From CAZGSG01 sp964528095 (lineage in GTDB: Bacteria > Bacteroidota > Bacteroidia > Chitinophagales > Chitinophagaceae): a DNA stretch of 24,716 nt. Of this stretch, positions 8,246-16,832 are shown in pieces. The notes beneath the pieces are model-generated. The model saw nothing but the letters and a program-made list of their open reading frames with translations, searched no databases and had not been told where the DNA came from. Location: positions 1 through 24,716 of the forward strand of contig CAZGSG010000058.1 in the NCBI GenBank assembly GCA_964528095.1, written 5' to 3'. The first letter of the stretch is position 1; each line of letters begins with the position of its first letter. The position numbers and the translations under genes were made by a program.

Positions 8246-8980
8246 ATGTCATTCAATCATTGGAAACAACATTTCATCAGTAACAGGAGCCATTTTAACG
8301 ACCTGGACCTTACAGCTACTGATCAACTGACTGAAAAGGAAAAAAATACGATTTGTTTCTCTCTCCAGCAATTCCAAAGAGGTGAAAATTCCGAGGGAAA
8401 ACATTTATTTTCTTTTGCAAAAGAATTTTCAGACCCTTCTTACCTGGAGTGTATCAAACTTTTTATTCCTGAAGAACAGGTACATGCCAGGGTGCTGGGC
8501 GCGTTTATGAAAAAGCACTCGATTCCGCTTATTAAAGGACATTGGGTGGATGGCGTCTTCCGCTGGTTGAGAAAACTTGGAGGCATCGCTAATACTGTAC
8601 GTGTACTGCTGGTAGCAGAAATCATTGCCAAAGTATATTACAAAGCATTGCATAATGCAACCGGATCGGCATTATTAAAAAAAATATGTAATCAGATCCT
8701 TCTTGATGAAGAGCAGCATATCCGGTTTCAATGTGAGGCGTTGAGTATTTTCTATCAGCAAAAATCCGCCGCTTACCGGTTTCTCGTTCAATACTGGCAA
8801 TTGATCTTAATGACCGGGACCATCATTGTTGTATGGGTGCATCACCGTAAAGTATTAAAAGCTGGTAGTTATAGTTTTTCCCGGTTTTTCCGGGAAACAT
8901 TGATGGTGTTTTTTGCTGCGGAACGGTCTATCTATTCAAAACATATGCTTTCGCAGGATGAAGCATCAATGATAACCTGA
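8246..8980 (+). CDS. Ferritin-like diiron protein with a C-terminal membrane helix
   Basis: 244 aa. The ferritin-like four-helix-bundle iron ligands are visible: E50 in the first helix, E77 and H80 (PEEQVH), E125 (LLVAEIIAKVYY) and E155/E156 with H158 (DEEQHIRFQ). After the bundle, residues about 183-198 are strongly hydrophobic (YWQLILMTGTIIVVW), suggesting membrane attachment, followed by a basic segment. The ATG at 8246 is chosen over one at 8186 because the protein then starts MSFNHWKQHF, which reads as the true domain start. It is 66 bp after creD with no terminator between. Redox or hydroxylase chemistry on a lipid or other membrane substrate is possible; the family is too broad to say. 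Confidence 0.75.
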   Translation: MSFNHWKQHFISNRSHFNDLDLTATDQLTEKEKNTICFSLQQFQRGENSEGKHLFSFAKEFSDPSYLECIKLFIPEEQVHARVLGAFMKKHSIPLIKGHWVDGVFRWLRKLGGIANTVRVLLVAEIIAKVYYKALHNATGSALLKKICNQILLDEEQHIRFQCEALSIFYQQKSAAYRFLVQYWQLILMTGTIIVVWVHHRKVLKAGSYSFSRFFRETLMVFFAAERSIYSKHMLSQDEASMIT

Positions 8981-9025
8981 TGAAAACGCGGTTGGTTTTA
9001 CTCAGATCCTTTCCTGATGAAAACA

Positions 9026-9057
9026 AAAGAGGCTCAACCTGAGCCTCTTTCTTTTTT
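9026..9057 (+). terminator. Strong bidirectional intrinsic terminator
   Basis: A perfect 10-bp stem AAAGAGGCTC / GAGCCTCTTT around a 5-nt loop (AACCT), followed on the plus strand by CTTTTTT. On the minus strand the stem is followed by TGTTTT. It lies between convergent genes (stop at 8980, stop at 9071) and can end both transcripts. Confidence 0.9.
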
Positions 9058-9070
9058 AATGAACAGGTGA

Positions 9071-10546
9071 TCACTGTATTTTAAATTCATAGATCTCACC
9101 ATTACCTGTCCAGCCATATACAACCGGAAGATTGTTTATAGTTACTACAGCGGTATGTTTTATTGCAGGGGCTGTTGCTGTACTGATCACTATTCGCCAG
9201 TTGCCACCGGCCGGACTGGGCGTATACTCCCATACTTTTGTGTCTGTAATAAAATAGCCTTTATTTCCTATTACAAAGGAGGGTGTATTGGCCGATAGGA
9301 TATCTTCTGGTATAGCGGCAACCTGCGTAAGTGAATTAGTACCGGTAAAACGGAAGAAGTTATTCCTGGCTCCACCCGCAGTCAGCAGGGCGCGACCAAT
9401 ATATGCTTCATTGCCTATTACAAATGTACTTGCGCCGCTTAGTTCACGAATTGTTGTAGCAGCAGCCAGTTCCCAGCTACCGAGGCCATTATTCGCAGTG
9501 GGAATGAATTTATAGAGATTTGTATTTGAACCACCAAAGCCTACAAAGATGCTGTCTTTTACTACAAATGATAATGCTTTTGAAGTGGCTTCCGGGTAAT
9601 CGGTAAGCGCCTTGCTGCTGTTTGTCTCAGGGTTATATTCCCACCACTTGTTCAGCCTGTCTGGTCCAAGACCTGTGCCGATATAAACTTTGTTGTTATG
9701 TACAATGGCAACAGCGCTCTGTAGTTGAGCAGGGGCCATATCAACCGGAGGTGTTACACCTAATACCCATTGAGGAGTGGGAGCGGAAGGATCAAACACC
9801 ATGTAATCTGCCTGTGCCTGGTTAAAGCTGAGTTTTGTGAAACCCCAGTATATTTTATTTTTATAAACGAACGAAATCCCAAATTGAAAGAATGCGGTTG
9901 GGAATGAGGGGAAATTCTTTTGTATCCACTGGGCGGCAGGTCCTGTAGAAGTAACGGTAAAATTGCCGGCAGTTTGGAGATTGGCGCCATCTGTTTGCAC
10001 ATCAATTTTATGTGAAGTAAGCGTTGTGTTATTGGGTATTGTGAAAACGATCTCGGTTTCATTTTTTCGCGTTATAGTAGCTTGTATCCCATTCAAACTT
10101 ACAGCAACAGTGTTACCGAATTTTCTGCCGGTAATAGTTACTGTGGTACCAATAGGCCCTTGTTTCGGGTTAAAATCAGTAATGCGGCTTGTCTCCGGAT
10201 CAACTATAAAGTCATTGACGGAGACAGCCGTTTGACTTCCTACCCTGATAGTTATCTTTCCTGTAACGGCGGAGGAAGGAACCTTAAGGGTAAGTTCAGT
10301 TGCAGTGGCTGTAAGAACTTCTGCATTTGGAAGACCACCGGTAAAACTTACATGGTTGCCATTGATGTTTGTACTGAAATTTTTTCCTCTCAGTGTAATT
10401 GTGTCCTCAATCATTCCATGACCAGGCGTAAAAGAAGTAAGTTCTAATTTAGAATCAGCAGGAGGGGGAGGAGGATTATCATTTGTTGAACAGGAGGAAT
10501 ACAAAAAGAATAACACAGAAAGAAGAGGCAACGTTAAATGTTTCAT
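9071..10546 (-). CDS. Lipoprotein with two IPT/TIG domains and a kelch-like propeller
   Basis: 491 aa. The signal peptide ends in a lipobox (LYSSC, Cys19), followed by STND and a proline run (residues 25-29), typical of a surface-anchored Bacteroidota lipoprotein. Two Ig-like IPT/TIG domains follow at about 37-115 (ITLRGKNFSTNINGN) and 120-198 (GPIGTTVTITGRKFG). From about 205 to the end are repeated motifs such as KNKIYWGF, NNKVYIGTG, KDSIFVGFGG, GNEAYIGR and GNKGYFI, which mark a kelch-like beta-propeller. Such proteins usually bind glycans or other surface ligands; the ligand here is unknown. No SusC/SusD pair is nearby. Confidence 0.88.
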   Translation of the reverse strand: MKHLTLPLLSVLFFLYSSCSTNDNPPPPPADSKLELTSFTPGHGMIEDTITLRGKNFSTNINGNHVSFTGGLPNAEVLTATATELTLKVPSSAVTGKITIRVGSQTAVSVNDFIVDPETSRITDFNPKQGPIGTTVTITGRKFGNTVAVSLNGIQATITRKNETEIVFTIPNNTTLTSHKIDVQTDGANLQTAGNFTVTSTGPAAQWIQKNFPSFPTAFFQFGISFVYKNKIYWGFTKLSFNQAQADYMVFDPSAPTPQWVLGVTPPVDMAPAQLQSAVAIVHNNKVYIGTGLGPDRLNKWWEYNPETNSSKALTDYPEATSKALSFVVKDSIFVGFGGSNTNLYKFIPTANNGLGSWELAAATTIRELSGASTFVIGNEAYIGRALLTAGGARNNFFRFTGTNSLTQVAAIPEDILSANTPSFVIGNKGYFITDTKVWEYTPSPAGGNWRIVISTATAPAIKHTAVVTINNLPVVYGWTGNGEIYEFKIQ

Positions 10547-10932
10547 ATAAGGTTTTTAAAATGAATTCATAAGGTTCTATTCCATACGAAGGGAAGAAGA
10601 CGGGCCAACTAATAGTTGATTAAGCACATCGCAATAAACGGTTCTGCATCGCAGCCTTCGAAATTAAGTTGCCTGGTTAGGTTAAAAGTTATCTTATGTA
10701 TTAACTGTACTATTAAATAGCTGAACTGCTGAGTCAGTAGTATGGAATGTTAGGAGCACAAATGATCAATAATTACAAAGCGTATTTGGCGACTCAGCGT
10801 TCACGACGGTATAGATAAAGCAAGGAATGACCATGAGTAGGGAGTATAACAGTAATTGGAATATCTTAATAACAAACATGCCATCCGGTATGTTTCGGAT
10901 GGCATGTTTGTTATCGGGTTGAATGCTCTTTA
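10547..10932. other. 386-bp stretch without a recognised gene
   Basis: It lies between the start of the lipoprotein gene and the 3' end of the large barrel gene, both on the minus strand. Near the right end is the 19-bp hairpin at 10869-10914. Further left there is only an 8-bp inverted pair (GCTGAGTC at 10728-10735, GACTCAGC at 10791-10798) that may be chance. The lipoprotein promoter should lie at the left end, but I see no clear TAnnTTTG box. An ORF over 10766-10999 crosses the hairpin and the barrel gene in another frame and is not credible. Confidence 0.6.
10869..10914 (-). terminator. Long perfect hairpin 3' of the barrel gene
   Basis: A 19-bp perfect stem (left arm 10869-10887, right arm 10896-10914) around an 8-nt loop, starting 18 bp past the stop codon of the 10933-14277 gene. 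On the minus strand the stem ends in GTTTGTTAT and then TAAGATATTCC, so the U-tract is weak and partly inside the stem. Terminator or 3'-end-protecting hairpin is the simplest reading. Confidence 0.6.
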
Positions 10933-13900
10933 TTAGAAATCTAATCCCATTGCGAAATACCACATTGGTTTGCCGCGGAAAACGCCGTTCATCTCCCATG
11001 CTGCATCTACACGCAGGAAGTAACCTAACAAGGTGCTACGTGCGCCAAAACCATAACCACCGGCTAATGGGCCAACGCCACCTGCCTTGAACCGAACTGT
11101 AACAGGATTTTGACCATATACTACCTGCGGACGTTCAATGTTTTTTATATCGCCTGCCCATGCTGTTCCAAGATCAACAAATTGAACCAACTGGAAATTC
11201 CGCAGGAAGGCATTATTGATCGGCTTATTAAAAAAGGTAGTGAATACTGGTAAACGAACCTCACTGTTCAGCACTACTGCATTATTACCATTGGCTATAT
11301 TCTGTTTAAAACCCCGGAGATTGACTGCCAGTGATTGGTAGGTATAATTTTCAGTCGGTGTATTGGCATCATTGAACTTCGGAGAGAACCAGTTGTCTAC
11401 CCCACCGAGATAATACACGACTTTCTGATCACCCCAGGAGAAATCGCCGGCTGCTCTAACCGCCCAGATCAGGTTGCGATAAATTGGCAGATAGTGGCGG
11501 GCATCAAATCCCGCATTGAACAATAATTTACCTTCTGTATTGTTAGGGTTGTGGATCTGCGTAAAGAAGTCAGTAAATATCTTATACTTTAATCCATGCC
11601 AGATATTCGTAGCAGGATTAGTAGCATTATCAAATACATATTCAAGACTTACCTGGCCATAGGTGGTTTTCAAATCCTCCGCCTCCAGCGACGCTCGGTC
11701 TCTTGAATTTACCACGACCCTGTCGAAACGTGGACCCACAGTAGCACGTATGCTCCTGACCCTGTCTATTGGATATTTTAACCGCGCCAGATAGTAGTTG
11801 GAGAATAATTTACCTGCATAAGGCGTATTGGCAAAGCCAACTTCTGTACTGCTGCGGTAATAAGTAGCGCCCCAGTCAAACCGTTTGCGCTGGTTATAAA
11901 ATTCAAAAAGCACATCATTGTCACGCAGATTCGATGCAATGCGGAAACCACCGGTAAACTTCAGGTCTTCCATCAGGTCAGATGTAGCCATGCGGATAAG
12001 GCCATTAAAGTCGTTCCCGTTGGAAAGCCTTATCGGTCCTGAACCACCCTGGTAAGGTTGAAATTTATTTACAGGTAATACAGAATTATTAAAACCGGTT
12101 ACCACATAGTCTGTAAAGAATTTAGGAGGGCGGTATTCATATACTTTCGCTTTACGCAGTACTGTTTCTTTTTCGATTTGTGTTGATTCGACCACTTTAC
12201 CTAGCCTGGTAGTATCTGCTTTTTCGTTCTGGAATTCACTCTGGAAGAAATCGTTCTGTTTTTTTGTTGTGCTCGTGTCGGTATTTTTATTTTCTTCCAG
12301 TTGATTTATTTTATTCAGGTTTCGCCGCTCCTCATCTATCTTCTGCTTCATATATTCTGTAGGCCTTGCAGTCACGTTACGGCGACGTAATGTGTTTTCA
12401 TCCACTTTCAATCGGTATAGTAGTTTGGAATCGCCCAGTTTCACTACTTCACTCACCAGTTGGTGATCGCCTGCTGTTCTTGTCTCAATAAGACTGCTCT
12501 GGTAATTGGTGAGTGGGAATATATAGGAGGAGTCGTTGGTAATGGAAACGTATCCAACGGAATCAATATCTGTTTTGTTCCATTCCTTCAACAGGCTGTC
12601 TACTTCTTTAAGTGGCGGATTGCGTAATACTTCATCGCCCACAAATATCAGGGTATCCAACCCGGCTCTTTCCGTACGGAAGAAACCAGCATACCGGTTA
12701 TTGATCCCGTTCTCATCACTCACAAATGTAAAGTGCGAACTATTATACTGGGATGGGAAACGGGCGTTGCCAAATTTCAAAGCGGTAAGCTGGGATATTT
12801 GTTTAAAGTCTGATTTATTCCAGTTGTCAACAAGAAAGATATTAAAACGTTTACCAGGCAATGAATCCTCGCCGGTGGCCGCAAGGGCGGATGGACGATT
12901 GCTGGAATATAAAATCCCAGTCTTGTTTGGAAACGCGACAAATGAAGGATCAAGATCATCGTACACATCGTTTGTGATCTGATCATAAGTTTGTTTATCT
13001 ATCTTATATGTATAAATATCTGTTTGACCGCTGCGGATAGCACTGAATAAAAGCGTATTCGCATCCAGCATATATTTCATGTCCTGCACCTGGTTGAACA
13101 TGGGCAGCTCCTGCTTTACTACCTTAATACGGTTAACCGCATCATATACGAATAGCTTGAGCTTGCCCCCTTCATAATAAGTGACTGCCAGACGGGTTCC
13201 TTTGCCATCCCATGCAAGAATAGGGTAGTTAGGGTTCTTTTCGTCTTCTTTTGACCGGGTACCGAAATGTAAAAGCACTTTACGATTCGTAAAATTTTCC
13301 ATCAGTACCACAGAGTATTTACCCTGTTTGAATTCTACCACGGCATAAGTAAAGCTCTTTGCATTGGGATTCGCATTGAAGCGTATAAAATCTTTTTTCC
13401 CGATTTCTTCACTGATCGATAGCTGGCCCTTGGGAGTATTGCGACGGCCGCGCAGGTCCTTGAAGTATTGCTGCGGCACTTCCATCATAAAGTCTTTCAA
13501 CACTGCTTTGAACTTCTTCTTGGTGACTTTTTGTGAAGCATTGTTCAAATTGCGATAGATACGGCTGAGGTATAAGAAATAAGTCACTTTATTTTTGCCA
13601 TATTTATCAGCAATATATTTCCAGAACGCATGCCCTGCCAGGTTGGGCTTTTCAAAAGCAAACTGGTAGAAATTAGTATAACTGCTGGCCAGCATTACAG
13701 AGCGGAGATCATCATCCAGTGCAGGGCTCCAGTTTTCTGCGGCGTATTCGATGTATCCGTCGGTAAGCCATTTGGGCAGATCAAGTAAGGCCTGGTTGGC
13801 GGCAAATTCGCCGAGGTCGTCACCAAACAACACATTTGCTACAAGCACCTGCGCTATGCCCTGGCGGATCTGGCGGCGTAAATTATCATGATTACCATCG

Positions 13901-14277
13901 AAATAAACAAGCATTTTATTATTGACCAGCTTGGTAATACCGCCCGTATTTTGCCAGTCGATGCCCAACCCGATATTGGATTGCTGCATTTCATCAAAAC
14001 TATTGTACACTACAATATTGGTACGGCGCTGCATGCCATATTCTACAAATTCTTCTATAGAAGGAAGTTCTGCCTCTGCAATCTGCGCAACATATTTACC
14101 CAAACCCAGGCCATCCTGGCTGAAATAAGAATTGAAATTATCTGTTTGATAATATTTCCAGTTGAATTTTTGATACTGAACGCGGTTCTTTCCGAACTCC
14201 ACTGTGCTTACCTGCGCAGGTGACTGAATGGTATAAAAAACAAGAACACAGGCAATCAGGCATGATATTTTACTCAT
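10933..14277 (-). CDS. Peptidase-MA-like / TolB-like propeller / Omp85-type barrel fusion
   Basis: 1114 aa. A signal peptide of about 22 residues is followed by a domain (about 25-280) laid out like peptidase MA. Where the HExxH helix is expected there is RRQIRQGIAQ (134-143), and the downstream LPKWLTDGYIEYAAE (167-181) matches the family's PxWLxEGxAEY motif with Asp for the first Glu. It therefore looks catalytically dead. About 290-600 is a TolB/WD40-like propeller (KNPNYPILAWDGKGTRLAV, DLDPSFVAFPNKTGILYSSN). A charged linker at about 650-720 precedes an outer-membrane barrel (about 740-1114) of the Omp85/surface-antigen type, ending in Phe. The role may be outer-membrane assembly or export, by analogy only. 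Confidence 0.8.
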   Translation of the reverse strand: MSKISCLIACVLVFYTIQSPAQVSTVEFGKNRVQYQKFNWKYYQTDNFNSYFSQDGLGLGKYVAQIAEAELPSIEEFVEYGMQRRTNIVVYNSFDEMQQSNIGLGIDWQNTGGITKLVNNKMLVYFDGNHDNLRRQIRQGIAQVLVANVLFGDDLGEFAANQALLDLPKWLTDGYIEYAAENWSPALDDDLRSVMLASSYTNFYQFAFEKPNLAGHAFWKYIADKYGKNKVTYFLYLSRIYRNLNNASQKVTKKKFKAVLKDFMMEVPQQYFKDLRGRRNTPKGQLSISEEIGKKDFIRFNANPNAKSFTYAVVEFKQGKYSVVLMENFTNRKVLLHFGTRSKEDEKNPNYPILAWDGKGTRLAVTYYEGGKLKLFVYDAVNRIKVVKQELPMFNQVQDMKYMLDANTLLFSAIRSGQTDIYTYKIDKQTYDQITNDVYDDLDPSFVAFPNKTGILYSSNRPSALAATGEDSLPGKRFNIFLVDNWNKSDFKQISQLTALKFGNARFPSQYNSSHFTFVSDENGINNRYAGFFRTERAGLDTLIFVGDEVLRNPPLKEVDSLLKEWNKTDIDSVGYVSITNDSSYIFPLTNYQSSLIETRTAGDHQLVSEVVKLGDSKLLYRLKVDENTLRRRNVTARPTEYMKQKIDEERRNLNKINQLEENKNTDTSTTKKQNDFFQSEFQNEKADTTRLGKVVESTQIEKETVLRKAKVYEYRPPKFFTDYVVTGFNNSVLPVNKFQPYQGGSGPIRLSNGNDFNGLIRMATSDLMEDLKFTGGFRIASNLRDNDVLFEFYNQRKRFDWGATYYRSSTEVGFANTPYAGKLFSNYYLARLKYPIDRVRSIRATVGPRFDRVVVNSRDRASLEAEDLKTTYGQVSLEYVFDNATNPATNIWHGLKYKIFTDFFTQIHNPNNTEGKLLFNAGFDARHYLPIYRNLIWAVRAAGDFSWGDQKVVYYLGGVDNWFSPKFNDANTPTENYTYQSLAVNLRGFKQNIANGNNAVVLNSEVRLPVFTTFFNKPINNAFLRNFQLVQFVDLGTAWAGDIKNIERPQVVYGQNPVTVRFKAGGVGPLAGGYGFGARSTLLGYFLRVDAAWEMNGVFRGKPMWYFAMGLDF

Positions 14278-14469
14278 AGAATCTTAGCTGTTTCGTATAT
14301 CTTAAATCGTTCTTTTTTGCGATAAAGTTGCTGGCGGTGATATCCGGCTCGGTTAAACCCCAATCAAGTTACGACGGAATGCAAGATGAGGATGTATCTT
14401 TATTCCTCAAAATTTCATAACGTCCGTAAACTCAGGGTTCTGAAATTTAAAAGTACGAAAAAACCATCC

Positions 14470-15114
14470 ATGTTAATTGTTAAGACATTCACTTTTAACC
14501 CCGTCCAGGAGAATACCTACCTCCTCTATAACGAAAAAGGGGAGTGCTGCATTATTGATCCAGGTTGTTATTTTCCGGAAGAAAGGGAAGAATTAAAAAC
14601 GGGTATTGAAAAGACAGGCGGGAAGCCGGTTTTGCTGCTTAATACCCATTGCCACCTCGATCATGTTTTTGGAAATAAATTCGTTTATGATACCTGGAAA
14701 CTACCCCTCCACCTGCACGAAAAGGAAGAGGCGCTATTGGAATACGCGCCGGTCTCTGGTGAAAAATGGGGTATGCCCTTTGAAAATTATACCGGCCCCC
14801 TGGTTTGGCTGGTGCCCGGCGAAAAAATAAAACTGGGAGATGACGAACTGGACATCCTTTTTACCCCGGGTCATTCGCCGGGTAGTGTGTCTTTTTATTC
14901 TGAAAAAGACGGTTTCGTGATCGGCGGAGACGTATTATTTGATGGCAGCATCGGTAGGACAGATCTGCCCGGCGGCGATTACAATACCCTTATCAATAGT
15001 ATACAAACCCAGTTTTTTACCTTACCGGATGAAACAAAAGTATATGCCGGTCACGGGCCGGTCACAACTGTAGGATTTGAAAAGATGAATAACCCTTTTG
15101 TCAAACTTTATTAA
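14470..15114 (+). CDS. MBL-fold metallo-hydrolase (glyoxalase II-like)
   Basis: 214 aa, a complete metallo-beta-lactamase fold. The metal ligands are visible: H60, H62, D64 and H65 (THCHLDH), H135 (TPGHSPGS), D154 (GGDVLF) and H195 (AGHGP). This pattern and length match the short glyoxalase II/YcbL-type hydrolases, which hydrolyse thioesters such as S-lactoylglutathione or related thiol esters; the true substrate is unknown. The frame is open to 14386 but the ATG at 14470 gives MLIVKTFTFNPVQENTYLLY, the standard start of the family. It is divergent from the barrel gene and convergent with the flippase. Confidence 0.9.
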   Translation: MLIVKTFTFNPVQENTYLLYNEKGECCIIDPGCYFPEEREELKTGIEKTGGKPVLLLNTHCHLDHVFGNKFVYDTWKLPLHLHEKEEALLEYAPVSGEKWGMPFENYTGPLVWLVPGEKIKLGDDELDILFTPGHSPGSVSFYSEKDGFVIGGDVLFDGSIGRTDLPGGDYNTLINSIQTQFFTLPDETKVYAGHGPVTTVGFEKMNNPFVKLY

Positions 15115-15140
15115 CACTGGACCCGGCCAGGTATTTTTGA

Positions 15141-15181
15141 TGCAAAATGCAAAAAGGATCTTCCAAAAACCGGGGCTCCTG
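15141..15181. repeat. Intergenic palindromic element, degenerate copy
   Basis: The left arm (GCAAAATGCAAAAA) and core (CTTCCAAAAACCGGGG, then CTCCTG) resemble the other copies at 18641 and 20575, but the right arm is missing, replaced by the 3' end of the flippase gene. It lies between convergent genes, where a terminator is expected. Confidence 0.45.
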
Positions 15182-15183
15182 AA

Positions 15184-16710
15184 CTAAGAACCGGGAACTG
15201 TTCTTCGCAGGTACTTTCCTATTATCGGCATTCGTTGTAATTCCTTTCGCTCGATCTTGATAACAAACAGCGTAAACAGGAAAAGGAAAAGCGTCGCTGT
15301 TGCAATATTGAACCAGTGATTATCCCATACATAGGTAAGACCACGGTGTACACCATAGATTAGTATGACCAGCACCAGGAACGCAATGAGTTTTTTACGG
15401 GCATAGGGTACCGGGTAAAACTTTTGCCCGAGCGTATAACTTACGATCATCATAAAGAGATAACAACAGAAAGTAGCAATAGCGGCTCCGAGATAATGGA
15501 ATTTTGGGATCAGGATAATATTGAGCACTATGGTAATGGCGGCCCCGGCAATCGTGATAGCCGCACCCGTCATATTTTTATTCGTGAGTTTATACCAGAT
15601 GCTCAGATTATAATAAATGCCCAGGAAAACATTGCCTAATGCCAGTAGCGGTACAATACTAAGACCTTCTTTCCAGGCTGGTTTTTTAATGGCTTCGAAA
15701 AACCACCCAAAAACATCAATATAAAGGCTGACAAAAAGAAACATGAAACAACAGGCTATTACAAAAAACTTCATGATCCGGGCATAGGTGCGGGTTGCAT
15801 TTTCTTCTTTACTTTGGTTGAAGAAGAAAGGCTCGGCTGCCATGCGGAAAGCCTGTATCATGATTGTAATAAGTACGGCCAGCCGGTAAATATTTCCAAA
15901 GATCCCGAGCTCATGTTTTGCCTGCTCTTCGGGCAGGTCTACCACGTGTTGGTAGATAAGTCTGCTCAGCATATCGTTCACCATTCCACCCATACCCACG
16001 ATCACAAGGGGATAGCTGTATTTCATTACTTTTTTAAAGAGTATGCCATCAAACCTGAACCGGATCTGGGAGAATTCTTTGCGAAGGATAATAAAAGTAA
16101 GGGCACTGCCGCAAAGGTTGCCAATAAGGTAATACCCAATACCCATGTTCTTACTAAAAAAAGTACCAAACAGGCCCTCGGGGTTTGCTGCGGCATATTT
16201 TGGAATAATGCCGAGAAATAAAACTACTACCAGGATATTCATGACAACTCCGGCGATACGCGCAAACGCATACCGCTTGGGGCGGTTTTCCTGTCTTAAC
16301 CTGGCAAAAGCCAGCGTACTAATGGCATCGAAAAAGATGATACCAGCCATCAGGGTAATATACTCCGGGTGTCTTTCGAGGTTGGCCCAACTGGCAATTG
16401 TATCCTTGAACGTATACAAAAGCGCGGTCAGGAAAAAAGTGGATATGATAAGCGAAACGGAAAGCGTGTTGTACAATTTCTTCTGATCGTGATCCTGGCA
16501 AAAACGAAAATAGGCTGTTTCCAGTCCGTAGGTAAAAAGGACGTTCAGGAACGGAATGATCGCATAGACCTGCGTCAGGTCGGCGGTTTTGGAAGGTTGA
16601 GCGAAAATCAGCGGAAGGGAAAGATTCATCAGGTAGCCTAGAAAACGACTGGCGATCGTGGGTATCCCATACCATAAAGTCTGCCCGGCCAGTTTTTTAA
16701 TGCCACTCAA
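15184..16710 (-). CDS. Polysaccharide / lipid-linked oligosaccharide flippase (Wzx-like, MOP superfamily)
   Basis: 508 aa with about 12-14 TM helices. The N-terminus (MSGIKKLAGQTLWYGIPTIA, then SRFLGYLMNLSL) is typical of Polysacc_synt proteins, and residues about 360-460 look like the Polysacc_synt_C half. These proteins flip undecaprenyl-linked sugars across the inner membrane. No glycosyltransferase or other surface-polysaccharide gene is adjacent, so the glycan cannot be guessed. A consensus promoter lies 19 bp upstream. The start is supported by this spacing and by the normal N-terminus. Confidence 0.88.
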   Translation of the reverse strand: MSGIKKLAGQTLWYGIPTIASRFLGYLMNLSLPLIFAQPSKTADLTQVYAIIPFLNVLFTYGLETAYFRFCQDHDQKKLYNTLSVSLIISTFFLTALLYTFKDTIASWANLERHPEYITLMAGIIFFDAISTLAFARLRQENRPKRYAFARIAGVVMNILVVVLFLGIIPKYAAANPEGLFGTFFSKNMGIGYYLIGNLCGSALTFIILRKEFSQIRFRFDGILFKKVMKYSYPLVIVGMGGMVNDMLSRLIYQHVVDLPEEQAKHELGIFGNIYRLAVLITIMIQAFRMAAEPFFFNQSKEENATRTYARIMKFFVIACCFMFLFVSLYIDVFGWFFEAIKKPAWKEGLSIVPLLALGNVFLGIYYNLSIWYKLTNKNMTGAAITIAGAAITIVLNIILIPKFHYLGAAIATFCCYLFMMIVSYTLGQKFYPVPYARKKLIAFLVLVILIYGVHRGLTYVWDNHWFNIATATLFLFLFTLFVIKIERKELQRMPIIGKYLRRTVPGS

Positions 16711-16729
16711 ATTGTTGCTGATTTAGGAA

Positions 16730-16760
16730 CAAAAGTAAAGTTTGGCGGGCCAAAAACCAA
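16730..16760 (-). promoter_or_regulatory. Consensus Bacteroidota promoter of the flippase gene
   Basis: On the minus strand, TTG (16760-16758), a 20-bp spacer, then TACTTTTG (16737-16730), a full match to TAnnTTTG. The ATG at 16710 follows 19 bp later. This is the best-formed promoter in the window. Confidence 0.6.
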
Positions 16761-16810
16761 TCTGCTCTTTTTATCGTCTCTATGATGTGTGACTGGCATT
16801 TGCGTTTAGT

Positions 16811-16818
16811 TATATTTG
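16811..16818 (+). promoter_or_regulatory. TAnnTTTG -7 box for the 16833 gene
   Basis: TATATTTG, a full match, ending 14 bp before the ATG at 16833. It supports that start over the upstream in-frame ATG at 16782. No TTG is seen at the -33 distance. Confidence 0.5.
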
Positions 16819-16832
16819 TCAAAACTTTTAAT

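Noticed and set aside
7582..8283. 233-aa ORF overlapping creD in another frame
   Set aside because: It lies almost wholly inside creD, is rich in Cys, His, Trp and Ser with no domain pattern, and creD is clearly the real frame.
10728..10798. GCTGAGTC / GACTCAGC inverted pair as an RNA element
   Set aside because: Arms of 8 bp separated by 55 nt are easily found by chance, and no promoter or further pairing supports it.
10766..10999. 77-aa minus-strand ORF covering the end of the barrel gene
   Set aside because: It runs through the barrel gene in another frame and through the perfect hairpin, and resembles no protein.
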